Of a stretch of DNA of 64,000 nucleotides, positions 1 through 7,785 are shown one piece after another. The translations under genes and the position numbers were made by a program. The notes beneath the pieces were generated by a model. The model had not been told where the DNA came from, searched no databases, and was given only the letters and a program-made list of their open reading frames with translations. The DNA is from Streptomyces sp. NBC_00237 (GTDB taxonomy: Bacteria; Actinomycetota; Actinomycetes; Streptomycetales; Streptomycetaceae), in NCBI RefSeq assembly GCF_026342435.1, contig NZ_JAPEMT010000008.1, positions 1 to 64,000 on the forward strand. Reading direction: 5' to 3'. Position 1 is the stretch's first letter. Each line of letters starts with the position of its first letter.

Positions 1-149
1 CTCGGCAAGCCGGGGGCATAGAGCGGCGAATTGCGCAAGCGCAATTCGAATTCCGGCGCAAGCGCCGGAATGGAATTCCGTAAACGGAATTCCGGAAGGA
101 ATGCAATTCGCGCAAGCGCGAATTGGTGTGATCGCGCAAGCGCGATCAC
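1..149. repeat. Array of 22-nt AA-centred palindromes, possible (sub)telomere
   Basis: Five hairpins of identical design lie at 27-48, 50-71, 72-93, 104-125 and 128-149. Each has two perfect 10-bp arms around a central AA. Four share the core GCGCAAGCGC; the third has CGTAAACG. A sixth, CGGC-AA-GCCG, is centred at 7.5 and appears cut by the window edge, so the array probably continues to the left. Linear Streptomyces replicons end in tandem palindromes, and tap and tpg lie 10 kb away, so a telomeric or subtelomeric role is plausible. The sequence does not match the archetypal Streptomyces telomere as I recall it. A repeat-element or protein-binding array is the alternative. Confidence 0.6.
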
Positions 150-1045
150 TGAGGCTGGCTACAGGAGGAGGTGCATCATGTGCGGGCCTGTGTAGGACCT
201 GGAATTCCCAGCTACCACCCCCGCAACGAGAGTGACGGCCCGTCGGTCCGGTCGAGTGCCGGCCACACCGCAGTGACGGGCTCCGCTGCGCTCCACCCTG
301 ACCCCTCCCCCGCCCTCGAAACCAGCCGCTCACGTTCACCAATACCCTGCCAGTATACACGCCAACCCGCAACCGTGGAACGGAATCGAGTGATGCGTCA
401 CCCGTAGGAGCAAAGACACTCAAGGGCTGATGCATCACGGGACCTAGCTGTGTAGCGTTTGGGTCCTGCCCGCACCACCCCCGCCCCGGCTCAAAAACTC
501 CCGGCAGAATTAAGAATTGCGCGGCCTTGAATGCCTCAGCCACGGAACGGAAGCCCGATATGCGAGAGCTGGAATTCAACGTGCGGAGGCACCTGAGCCG
601 ATCGGCCGCCAGGCCGGGCGGCGGAACCCGCCGCCGAGACCGGCCACGCTTCCGTGATTTTGATCGTCACGGCCGGTACAGCCCGAGACTCAGAGCCGCT
701 GCTGCCGCCTACGGTCCGCGCCGACTCCACGGAGCCGCACGCGAAGCCGCCTCAGCCCCGTCCGCGAGCCCACGGGCAGCAGGTGGTGGGTCGTCAGCGG
801 ATGCATCCAGAGCCTCGCCTGACGGGCCGTCGCCTCGCCGCCGCGCGCGGCGGCGAGAGGCCGTAGCCGCGGGAAGTGGAGGGCGCGCCTCTAACTACCA
901 GATAGGCGCGAACCCGTGACCTGCGACAACGCGAAAGTTCCATTCCCCTGCACGCATAGATCGCGGTCGTATGGCCCGAGTTCTATGCGCTCTAGCCGAC
1001 TAGATCGACGCTGGCTAGGGACACACCCGAGATGAATAGATCTCA
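150..1045. other. Gap without a convincing gene
   Basis: No reading frame here has both a ribosome site and plausible composition. A good Shine-Dalgarno (AGGAGGAGG, 162-170) precedes an ATG that stops after five codons. Two related near-palindromes, GTGATGCGTCAC at 390-401 and TGATGCATCA at 428-437, sit 38 bp apart and could be binding sites. The rest shows nothing I can name. Confidence 0.5.
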
Positions 1046-1077
1046 CGCATAACATCACTCATGAGGTATGTTATGCG
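1046..1077. promoter_or_regulatory. Inverted repeat operator upstream of the RepL-like pair
   Basis: Perfect 10-bp arms CGCATAACAT (1046-1055) and ATGTTATGCG (1068-1077) flank 12 bases that contain the palindrome CTCATGAG (1058-1065). The element ends 25 bp before the preferred GTG start at 1103, a position suited to autoregulation by the winged-helix proteins encoded next. It covers an upstream in-frame ATG at 1061, another reason to reject that start. Confidence 0.6.
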
Positions 1078-1102
1078 CCTCATTGATCATGGAGGAGCGT
1101 CA

Positions 1103-1663
1103 GTGGCACAGCCCTTGAGAAGCAGTGCGCGCGCGCCGTTGCAGTCGGCGCCGCTGGCTCCCGTCCCTGCCCCGGAGCGGGATGACGTCAACGGCCTGGA
1201 ATCGGCTGCTGCCCTGCTCAACAAGTTCAAGGAACTGTCCAAGGGCGGGACGTTCACCTACGACCGCAAGCGCCGCCCCTACGTCTTCTACGGCACGAAC
1301 CACTCCAGCATCTCGGATGTGCTGCAAGCGAACCTGTGGAAGTTCCGGCTTTCCATGGTGGCCCGGGACGTGCTGGACTACCTGGTCACGCACCACGACC
1401 AGCAGGCCCTGGTGAAGACGACCCAGGCGAAGCTGGGCGAGCACTTCTGCTGCTCGCAAACCAAGGTCAGCAAGGCCATCGGGGAGCTCTCCCGCCACAA
1501 CTTCACGTGGAAGGAGAAGCGCGGGCTGTACCGGCTGAACCCGCTCTACGCTTACGGGTGGGGCAGCGACCAGCAGCGGCAACTAGTCGTGTCGTTGCAG
1601 AACGTCCTGCTGGAGCACCAAATCGAGATCCCGACCGTTGGGAAGAAGGAGACCTCGCGATGA
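1103..1663 (+). CDS. Winged-helix protein, RepL-like plasmid replication/regulatory protein A
   Basis: The protein has 186 residues. After a disordered N-terminus, a winged-helix region follows (roughly residues 75-160): a helix around VARDVLDYLV, an HTH with CCSQTKVSKAIGEL, and a wing ending in YRLNPLYAYGWG. That last stretch resembles the 'NPNY/F..G' end of RepL-type plasmid replication proteins. GTG 1103 is chosen because GGAGG (1091-1095) sits 7 nt upstream; ATG 1061 lies in an inverted repeat. The stop overlaps the next start as ATGA, so the two genes are probably translationally coupled. A plain transcriptional regulator is the alternative. Confidence 0.75.
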   Translation: MAQPLRSSARAPLQSAPLAPVPAPERDDVNGLESAAALLNKFKELSKGGTFTYDRKRRPYVFYGTNHSSISDVLQANLWKFRLSMVARDVLDYLVTHHDQQALVKTTQAKLGEHFCCSQTKVSKAIGELSRHNFTWKEKRGLYRLNPLYAYGWGSDQQRQLVVSLQNVLLEHQIEIPTVGKKETSR

Positions 1664-2130
1664 GCAGCACGATCCCCGGATTCCACAACCCGCAGCTGTT
1701 CGAGGTCCTCCCCAACGCCTGCCTGTCGGCCACGGCCCGGGACATCTTCGACGTGCTCACCGCGCGCCAGGAGCCCGGCGGCCTGGTCCACATCCGTCAG
1801 CAGGAACTCGCCGAGCGGCTGGGGCTGTCGCAGTCCGCCGTCTCCCGAGCGATCAGCCAGCTGCGCGACAAGGGCATCATCAGCGAGCGGCAGCGCAAGG
1901 GCACCTTGCTCATCCACCCGCTGCTGGCCGGCTACGAGTCTCTCGCCCACATGACCAACCACCTCGCGGCCCCGGACACCCACGTGTGGCCCATCAACTT
2001 CCCGGTCGGCGACATCCGCCCGCCGCGCGTACGTGACGGCCGCACCGGCACCGACTTCGACCCGGACCCAGACGGCGGCGAGGACGCCCCCCTCGCCGAG
2101 GTCCGGCCCGCGCTGCGACTGGCCGGATGA
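1660..2130 (+). CDS. Winged-helix protein, RepL/MarR-like protein B
   Basis: The protein has 156 residues. Its architecture parallels the preceding gene: LSATARDIFDVL, then an HTH with LGLSQSAVSRAISQL, a wing with RKGTLLIHPLLAGY, and an acidic tail (DFDPDPDGGED). The ATG overlaps the previous stop by four bases (ATGA). Tandem related winged-helix genes next to a repeat-rich non-coding stretch suggest a replication initiation or copy-control pair, but neither function is proven by sequence alone. Confidence 0.75.
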   Translation: MSSTIPGFHNPQLFEVLPNACLSATARDIFDVLTARQEPGGLVHIRQQELAERLGLSQSAVSRAISQLRDKGIISERQRKGTLLIHPLLAGYESLAHMTNHLAAPDTHVWPINFPVGDIRPPRVRDGRTGTDFDPDPDGGEDAPLAEVRPALRLAG

Positions 2131-2246
2131 ACTGCTGCCCCAGCCCGCACACCGCCACGGCGCCCACCCCACGGGGAGGGCGCCGTCGTCGTTCCCGGCC
2201 GGGACGGAGCAGCACCGGTAGCACCAGGTAAACCGGTTCGTTCTGG

Positions 2247-2515
2247 TGCAGCAGAACAAACGCGACGACGACCGGCGTGCAGCAGCTGGCCGTGCTGCAT
2301 CGGCCGGGGCCGGGCTGCTGCCCGTGCAGCACCCTTGTGCTACGCGGCCCATGCAAATGCTGCGCTGCTCCTGCAAACCCGCCGTGCTGCAACCCGACGC
2401 CCGCCGCCAGGACCACGAGCAGCACGCCCCTGGCGGTGGTCGCTGCCCCGCTGCCCATCGAGCAGCGGCACGCTGGGCACCACGGCGAGCAGCACGACCA
2501 GGAGCAGCGCTGCCC
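2247..2515. repeat. GTGC(A/T)GC / GAGCAGC-rich repeat region, possible origin iterons
   Basis: This non-coding stretch downstream of the winged-helix pair carries about ten short repeats of one theme. GTGCAGCAG occurs near 2247 and 2278, GTGCTGC near 2292 and 2384, GTGCAGCAC near 2324, and GAGCAGCACG near 2417 and 2487, with GAGCAGCG variants near 2460 and 2502. Such clusters can be replication iterons or transfer-protein sites. Simple compositional bias toward GCAGC is possible, so confidence is low. Confidence 0.35.
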
Positions 2516-2533
2516 CGTCGCCGCAGGCCCCCG

Positions 2534-2600
2534 CCTCACACCTCACGCCCTCACAGCGCACCGCGCCCACCTGGGGAAACGGGCTGTGAGCCTCATAGGG
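2534..2600. repeat. Dispersed CTCACA/TGTGAG intergenic element, copy A
   Basis: Direct CCTCACA/CCTCACAG boxes are followed about 30 bases later by CCTGGGGAAA and then GTGAGCCTCATAG. Two further copies lie at 4357-4430 and 13019-13086. The boxes at the left can pair with the TGTGAG at the right, so each copy can form a hairpin. All three copies are intergenic. Confidence 0.55.
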
Positions 2601-2618
2601 GCAGCTGGGTTCATCGGG

Positions 2619-3404
2619 CTACAGGATGGTGCCGGACAGGGCGCGGCGGTCGCCGGAGAGGGCGTAGCGGCGGGCGGCGAGTGCGTTGTCGAGGGTCTCG
2701 CCGATCTGGTCGCACAGTGGGGCGAGGACGTCGGCCGCCTCGATGTCGGACAGGTACGCGGGGGCGACTTCGAGCATGAGCTCCCCGAGCTGGTGTGTGG
2801 TGACGGCGAGTTCGTCGACGACGCGGCGCAGCTCGGTGAGCGCGGGATCCGCCGGCGGTTCGGCGGGCGGCGGGGGCGGCGCGGTGCGGACGTCGCGCAC
2901 GGCCTGGCGGACCACGGCGCGCACGGTGGGCTCATCGAGGGCCTGGAGGCCGCTGTCGGCGAGCGTGGCGAGTCGGCGGGTGATCAGGTCCGCGAGGGTG
3001 TCCGTACGACCGGAGACGGCGATCAGGGCGCGTTGGGAGAGGCCGTAGTCGAGCGCGACCGCGGCTTCCGGGGCGCTGTCTCGCGTGCGAGACGGATCGG
3101 GGCCGGCGGCGATGGCGTCGTGGATCGCGGCCAGGGCGCGGGCGACGTGGAGGAGCCGGTACGCCTGGGCGCGGCTGATGCCGAACTCCGCCCGGCAGTA
3201 CGACTCCCAGCTGCTGTGTCCCAGGGGGAGCCAGACCTTGGCGGCGTGCGCGGCGCGGACCCGGGCGGCGAGGACCGCCACGGAACGCTGGACGTCGTTC
3301 ATCGCGTCGCGCAGTCCGGCCGTCATCTCGCGGGCCTGCGGCGTGCTCAGCGTCGGCCTTGCCGGTTCGGCGCCGTCGTCCAGGTCCTCGTTGTGCTCGC
3401 CCAC
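2619..3404 (-). CDS. Hypothetical protein, possibly DNA-binding
   Basis: About 261 residues from GTG 3404; an in-frame ATG at 3482 would add 26 residues of unlikely composition. The first third (around SSWESYCRAEFGISRAQAYRLLHVARAL) looks helix-turn-helix-like, as in plasmid proteins with a 'WxxYCxxEFGISRxxAYRLL' pattern. A proline stretch (PPPPPAEPP) joins it to a helical C-terminus. It is transcribed away from the APH-like gene at 3549, sharing a short divergent promoter region. No family is recognised with certainty. Confidence 0.65.
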   Translation of the reverse strand: MGEHNEDLDDGAEPARPTLSTPQAREMTAGLRDAMNDVQRSVAVLAARVRAAHAAKVWLPLGHSSWESYCRAEFGISRAQAYRLLHVARALAAIHDAIAAGPDPSRTRDSAPEAAVALDYGLSQRALIAVSGRTDTLADLITRRLATLADSGLQALDEPTVRAVVRQAVRDVRTAPPPPPAEPPADPALTELRRVVDELAVTTHQLGELMLEVAPAYLSDIEAADVLAPLCDQIGETLDNALAARRYALSGDRRALSGTIL

Positions 3405-3548
3405 GGCTCTATCGTCCTGCGCGTCGACGGCCCCGCACAGGGCGTGCGGAAGCACGGGAGCTCTGGGGCGTCGACCCTGCACCGACGGGCCTGCTCAGGC
3501 GGAGGGTCGGTTGAGCGCCAGGCGCGGGCGGGCGTGAATGATGGGGCC

Positions 3549-4280
3549 ATGGAGATCGAGGTGCCGTTGCCGGGTGGGCGCATCACCCCCGGTGTCGTCA
3601 GGGTCGGCGGCACGGTTCGACGGCCGCGCACAGCGTCGTCCCCGTTCGTTGCCGAGCTACTCGATCACCTGCGGCAGGAGGGGTTCACCGGCGCTCCGCG
3701 TCACTTCGGGTTCGACGCGGCCGGCCGGGAGGTCCTCAGCTACATCCCCGGCTGGGTGCCTGCCCGCTTCCAACGGTGGACTGATGCCCAGGTGGCTGCC
3801 TCGGGTTCCCTGCTTCGCGCCTTCCACGACGCCACCCGTGGCAGCCGCTTGGCCGGTGGGCATCCTGTGGTCTGTCACCACGACCCGGGGCCGAACAACG
3901 CCGTCTTCACGGAGGGTGTTCCGGTCGCCTTCATCGACTTCGACACCGCCGCTCCCGGCGATCCTCTGGAGGATCTCGGGTACATGGCGTGGACCTTTTG
4001 CATCTCTTCGAAGCCCGGCGCTCCGCCAGCCGCCGTGCAGGCGGCGCAGGTGCGTGTCCTCGCCGACGCTTACCTGCTCGACACCTGCGCCCGTCCCCGC
4101 CTCATCGGTGCCGCGCTTGACCGCCAGACCCGCAACGCCCATTGGTGGCGCAGCCGTCTCGCAGGCCCGCCGCCGCACGTCGCCGATGACCACGAGATCG
4201 TCGAACGGATCCGGTGGTCCGAGCGGGAGCACACCTACACTGCGGCCAACCGCGCGGTCTTCGAAGCGGCCCTGGCCTGA
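3549..4280 (+). CDS. Aminoglycoside phosphotransferase (APH) family protein
   Basis: The protein has 243 residues. It belongs to the APH/choline-kinase fold: the catalytic-loop motif HHDPGPNN is followed by the metal-binding IDFDTA, then GDPLEDLGYMAW, as in APH family enzymes. These transfer phosphate from ATP to small hydroxylated substrates. The N-lobe is short, so the substrate may not be an aminoglycoside. The ATG has a weak ribosome site; a GTG 15 bp upstream is possible. It diverges from the gene ending at 2619. Family assignment is firm, substrate unknown. Confidence 0.85.
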   Translation: MEIEVPLPGGRITPGVVRVGGTVRRPRTASSPFVAELLDHLRQEGFTGAPRHFGFDAAGREVLSYIPGWVPARFQRWTDAQVAASGSLLRAFHDATRGSRLAGGHPVVCHHDPGPNNAVFTEGVPVAFIDFDTAAPGDPLEDLGYMAWTFCISSKPGAPPAAVQAAQVRVLADAYLLDTCARPRLIGAALDRQTRNAHWWRSRLAGPPPHVADDHEIVERIRWSEREHTYTAANRAVFEAALA

Positions 4281-4356
4281 CGGGCCTCCGCTCGCCCGAT
4301 CTCCCGGCCTGCGCGATCACTTTTCGGTGACTCCGGATGGCGGGCGCGGGCCCTGT

Positions 4357-4430
4357 CTCACAGCCTCACACCCTCACAGGTCAGCGCTTCTACCTGGGGA
4401 AATGGGGTGTGAGGCTCATAGAGCTCACAG
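4357..4430. repeat. Dispersed CTCACA/TGTGAG intergenic element, copy B
   Basis: This is the best-developed copy. CTCACAG, CCTCACA and CCTCACAG lie in tandem (4357-4379), followed by CTACCTGGGGAAA, GTGTGAGGCTCATAG and a further CTCACAG (4424-4430). It lies upstream of the gene starting at 4529. An open frame crosses it, but the ribosome site and start at 4529 leave it non-coding. Confidence 0.6.
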
Positions 4431-4528
4431 GGTGGGGGCTGTACGTGACACCTGTGCCGGGCAGGTCTGGCAGGCTGACCGGCGACGGCGGGCTGTCGCG
4501 ATTCGCCGCAGAGCCAGGGAGGTTCGGG

Positions 4529-4825
4529 GTGGCGGGGATCGAGCGGGAGCCGGCGGAGGTGCGGATACCCAAGGCGGCCCTGGATGCCTTCGCCGCGGCG
4601 CTGAGCGTGCGTACGGCGGCGATGCGGACCTGGCCCGACGGCATCCAGTGGATGTACGCCCTGGGCACGTGGGAGGAGCCGCACGTGGAGGTGGCGCTCA
4701 TGCCCGGTGGCGAGGAAGTGTGGCTGCGGATGTCCACCGACCGTTCCCGCGTCGTCGTGTGGACCATCCAGCAGTGGTGGGACTTCGCCGGTGACCTGCC
4801 CGGTGCGGCGCCGCCGCAGGTCTGA
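4529..4825 (+). CDS. Hypothetical protein
   Basis: 98 residues from GTG 4529, preceded by GGGAGG (4517-4522). The sequence is compact and tryptophan-rich (PDGIQWMYALGTWEEP, VVVWTIQQWWDFAG), suggesting a small folded domain. Its stop faces that of the leftward gene at 4830 with only 4 bp between, so the two are convergent. No family recognised. Confidence 0.7.
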   Translation: MAGIEREPAEVRIPKAALDAFAAALSVRTAAMRTWPDGIQWMYALGTWEEPHVEVALMPGGEEVWLRMSTDRSRVVVWTIQQWWDFAGDLPGAAPPQV

Positions 4826-4829
4826 GTGC

Positions 4830-5525
4830 TCAGCCCTTCTCGATGAGCCGGTTGATATCGAAGGACACTTCCTCCGCCAGCCGGAACAGCGGCTCCAGGA
4901 CACCCTGGTACACCGGGTCGGTGTGGGGCGGGCAGTGCTGGGTCAGCAGGCAGCCGGCGGCTTCGTCCTTGGTCCGGGGGTCGGCCTCTTCCTCGTCTTC
5001 GGCGATCTCCACCACGCGTTCGATCGCGTCGTCCACGCCGTCGCGCACCTTGGCCCACCGCTGTGCCGTGCGCTCGCGGTCGTTCGGGATGCCGAGCTGG
5101 CGCTCCGGAAGGAGGTCGGCTACCGGCACCGACAGGGCCTCGTGCAGGCGGCCGAGGGTCGGCTCCTGGCACAGCTCTTCCACCGTCGTGGTGCTCAGGG
5201 GCTGCTTCGCCTCCGCGACGCGCTGCAGCACGGCGACGCCCAGGACGAGTGCGGCGGCCGTGTACCGCCAGGCGGTCAGCGCCGCATGCCGCTCGTACGC
5301 GGTCGCGCCGTTCGCGATCTCCTGGAGGGCCTGCCCGTGGAACGGGAACGTCGTGGGCGTCTCGTGCTGTTCGGCCACCGCGCCGTGGCTCTGGAGGCGG
5401 TCCCAGAGGGCGACCGCCGACTGCCACTCGTAGCGCGCGGTCAAGAACGCCGCGTTGAGCGACCGCAGCGCCTCGAGCTCGGTCGTCGTCAGCGGGCCTT
5501 GCTCATCGAACCGTGGAAACCTCAT
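4830..5525 (-). CDS. Hypothetical helical protein
   Basis: 231 residues, mostly helical and acidic toward the C-terminus (EIAEDEEEADP). A Shine-Dalgarno GGGGAG precedes the ATG. The first 20 residues (MRFPRFDEQGPLTTTELEAL) and the upstream DNA closely match those of the 33-residue ORF at 6693-6794, pointing to a duplicated gene start. There is no transmembrane segment or known catalytic motif. Function unknown. Confidence 0.75.
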   Translation of the reverse strand: MRFPRFDEQGPLTTTELEALRSLNAAFLTARYEWQSAVALWDRLQSHGAVAEQHETPTTFPFHGQALQEIANGATAYERHAALTAWRYTAAALVLGVAVLQRVAEAKQPLSTTTVEELCQEPTLGRLHEALSVPVADLLPERQLGIPNDRERTAQRWAKVRDGVDDAIERVVEIAEDEEEADPRTKDEAAGCLLTQHCPPHTDPVYQGVLEPLFRLAEEVSFDINRLIEKG

Positions 5526-5730
5526 TGCCGCTCCCCACCCCTGGGTCTGGATCAGTCACCGGCACGCTACTACCCGGCGCGGGTGCCCGGGGTAGCTCTT
5601 CTGGCGTACGAGCGGCGGCGGTTGGCGTGGCTGCGCAGGGTGCGGCTCGTTGAGCAGCAGCTGGAAGCGAGCACGACGTCGTCCAGGCCGCCGACCGTGG
5701 ACGCGCTGACCGCCGAGCGAACGAGGACCG

Positions 5731-6240
5731 ATGCCGAACAAGCCCGCCCACGACCCGACGTACGGCTACGACCCGGAGACGAGGACGGTCCGGGTCGATC
5801 AGCACGACCTGGCGCGGCTGCTGCTGATGTTCCGGACGCTCATGCGGCAGCAGCAGCCCGGCAAGTGGAAGCACATGCGCGACTTCGACCTGTCTTTCGA
5901 ACGCCTCGCTGACGCGGTCGATGCCAGCTCGCAGATCCGGTACGGCAAGCGCTGGGACGGCCCTGATCTGCGGATGCGCTGCACCACCACCGAGCCGGTC
6001 TACACCTGGCCCAAGGGTGCGCCGTACGACCGACGTGCGACATTCACCTGGAACGTGCCCGGTTACGGCTCGCACGCCACAGAGGATGATCAGGTTCATC
6101 CCGACTCGGTGAGCACCAGCCTGTGCGGATTCAGTTGGGGCTTCGATGACAAACCACGCCTGGTGGGAGGTCTGCCGGACTGTCCCGAGTGTCGGCGCGA
6201 GGTCCAACTTGGTGCCGAGCGTCCGCGTGGCGCCTGGTGA
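5731..6240 (+). CDS. Hypothetical protein
   Basis: 169 residues; GAGGA lies just upstream of the ATG. The C-terminus has a CPEC pair, possibly half of a metal site. Bases 5582-5730, in another frame, also read as plausible protein (around AYERRRLAWLRRVRLVEQQL) and run into this gene; that may be a short overlapping gene or a remnant. No family recognised. Confidence 0.65.
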   Translation: MPNKPAHDPTYGYDPETRTVRVDQHDLARLLLMFRTLMRQQQPGKWKHMRDFDLSFERLADAVDASSQIRYGKRWDGPDLRMRCTTTEPVYTWPKGAPYDRRATFTWNVPGYGSHATEDDQVHPDSVSTSLCGFSWGFDDKPRLVGGLPDCPECRREVQLGAERPRGAW

Positions 6241-6258
6241 CTACCTGGGACGTACGCG

Positions 6259-6696
6259 TCACCAGCGGGAGATCAGGGCGTCGCGGCGTCCGTGGATGGT
6301 GATCTGGGGGTTGTCCGCGTCGGCTATGTGGGCGGCGAGCGCCTCGCGGACGTGAGTCTCCACAGCGCTGTACTCGGTGGTGCCGTACAGCGTCAGCAGA
6401 GCGTCGCGTTCCTCCAGCCCGACGCCGGGTGTGGCAGGGCAGAGCTGGAGTGCGGAGGCGGCGTAGGCGTCCACGGCACGGTCGGCGTTGGCCAGTTCGA
6501 CCGCGAGGACGGCCGCCGGCGGGGCGAGGCCGGCGTCTGCCTCCGTCACCTCGTTGTTGATCGCGGCAGCCAGCAAGACCACGGCTCGGGTGTGCCGTGG
6601 TTCTTCCATTCGGTCCGGGGTGCCGTGGGCGTGCCAGCGCAGGAGCTGATCGGCGGCGGAGGCGGCGTACTCCCACACCGAGGACGGGTGCCTCAC
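6259..6696 (-). CDS. Hypothetical protein
   Basis: 145 residues from a GTG that overlaps the stop of the upstream 33-residue ORF (GTGA). Mostly alanine-rich helices (VVLLAAAINNEV, AVLAVELANADRAVDAYAAS). It is probably translated by coupling to the micro-ORF. Function unknown. Confidence 0.7.
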   Translation of the reverse strand: MRHPSSVWEYAASAADQLLRWHAHGTPDRMEEPRHTRAVVLLAAAINNEVTEADAGLAPPAAVLAVELANADRAVDAYAASALQLCPATPGVGLEERDALLTLYGTTEYSAVETHVREALAAHIADADNPQITIHGRRDALISRW

Positions 6697-6794
6697 CGGA
6701 TGGCCCGGCTGCTGTCGAACCGTGCGGTCAGGGCGGCTGCGTGCAGCTCGGTGGTCGTCAGCGTTCGGCGGTCCTTGAACGGTGGAAACCGCAT
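6693..6794 (-). CDS. 33-residue micro-ORF, duplicate of the N-terminus of the 4830-5525 protein
   Basis: This ORF is preceded by a strong Shine-Dalgarno (GGGGGAGGGG) and ends in a GTGA overlap with the next gene. It begins MRFPPFKDRRTLTTTELHAA, nearly the start of the protein encoded at 4830-5525, and the upstream DNA is also alike. It may be a decayed copy whose start now drives the downstream gene, or a real leader peptide. Confidence 0.6.
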   Translation of the reverse strand: MRFPPFKDRRTLTTTELHAAALTARFDSSRAIR

Positions 6795-6882
6795 GCCCCT
6801 CCCCCGGGGTTCGATTCAGTGGCCAGAACAGTACTACCGGCCGGAAACCACGCGGGCGGGGGTACCGGCCGCGGAGCAGGGG

Positions 6883-7581
6883 CTATCGCTGTGCGGGTTC
6901 GGGGCGTGGGACGGGCACTTGGTGGATCAGGTGGGAGTACAGGTGTTGCTCCAGGACGTCCGGCCCGCTGATCTGGCAGGCGCCGTCCACTTCGACGTCG
7001 TCGCCGGAGCGTTCGACGTAGCTGACGAAGTGCAGGCAGTCGGCGCATTCGTAGTCCGGGTGGGGCACTGGGGTCTCGGGGTGCTCGGTCTGGACATGCA
7101 GTCCGTACAAGGCGCTGGCCGAGGACCGGCTCATCGCGCTGACCGGGTCGTCGCCGGGGACGGCGTGCCAGCCCAGCGCATGGCGGAAGCAGGTCGTGCA
7201 CGGTGTCTTCTGGAGGGTGGAGGCGATGTCGACGCACGCGTTGAGGAGGTGCACGGCCAGGCGTCGGCACTCTCCGATTTCGGCGCCGTAGGCGGGTTCG
7301 AGGTGGCCCGCGCAGTGCACGACGGCGGTCGCCCACCGTCCGTCCGTCACCGCGGGGGTGGCGATGCCGGGGCCGGCCGCGCGGATTGCCGAGCGGATGA
7401 TGTCGGGCAGCAGGCGAATGGCGGCCTGTTCGCCGTCCTCTGGCTGTGCGGCGGCCGCGGTCTGCAGGCCGACGGCCACGTAGGAGGCGAGCTCGCACTC
7501 GACAGAGCGCGGAGTCCACTGGCCGGTGGCCAGGTCCTCGCTCAGTGCCGCCAACACCTGGTGGAGATCGTCTATCGCCAT
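6883..7581 (-). CDS. Hypothetical protein
   Basis: 232 residues. The N-terminal 45 residues (DLHQVLAALSEDLATGQWTP then an acidic-hydrophobic helix) resemble the starts of the proteins at 58967-59275 and 58135-58547, hinting at a shared small domain. Cysteine pairs (TPCTTCF and ECADCLHF) could bind metal. It diverges from the gene at 7782. Function unknown. Confidence 0.75.
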   Translation of the reverse strand: MAIDDLHQVLAALSEDLATGQWTPRSVECELASYVAVGLQTAAAAQPEDGEQAAIRLLPDIIRSAIRAAGPGIATPAVTDGRWATAVVHCAGHLEPAYGAEIGECRRLAVHLLNACVDIASTLQKTPCTTCFRHALGWHAVPGDDPVSAMSRSSASALYGLHVQTEHPETPVPHPDYECADCLHFVSYVERSGDDVEVDGACQISGPDVLEQHLYSHLIHQVPVPRPEPAQR

Positions 7582-7707
7582 GGCGCGACTCTACGGGGGT
7601 GCGCCGCACCGTGCGGGCTGAGGGGCCAAGACGTGGTCGTCCGGGCGTCGGGCCCTGCCGTTGGCTGGTGAATCCCCGTTCACTACCGCTGAGTTGATCG
7701 GTGGTTC

Positions 7708-7785
7708 ATGCTCAAGGGCATGACGATGAGCGACCTCTTCATGCGGGCCCGGCTGGCGGACGTACCCCTGGGAGGCGCGGCATGA
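7708..7785 (+). CDS. Possible 25-residue leader ORF
   Basis: A short frame reads MLKGMTMSDLFMRARLADVP and ends in an ATGA overlap with the next gene. ATG 7726 has AAGGG at a reasonable distance and may be the true start. It could be a leader used for coupling, but coding is unproven. Confidence 0.3.
   Translation: MLKGMTMSDLFMRARLADVPLGGAA

Noticed and set aside
527-919. Open frame near the left end
   Set aside because: Arg/Ala/Pro-rich shadow-like composition and no Shine-Dalgarno.
2277-3548. Long rightward open frame running into the APH-like gene
   Set aside because: It is antisense to the 2619-3404 gene, crosses repeat element A, and lacks a ribosome site; only the part from 3549 reads as a real protein.
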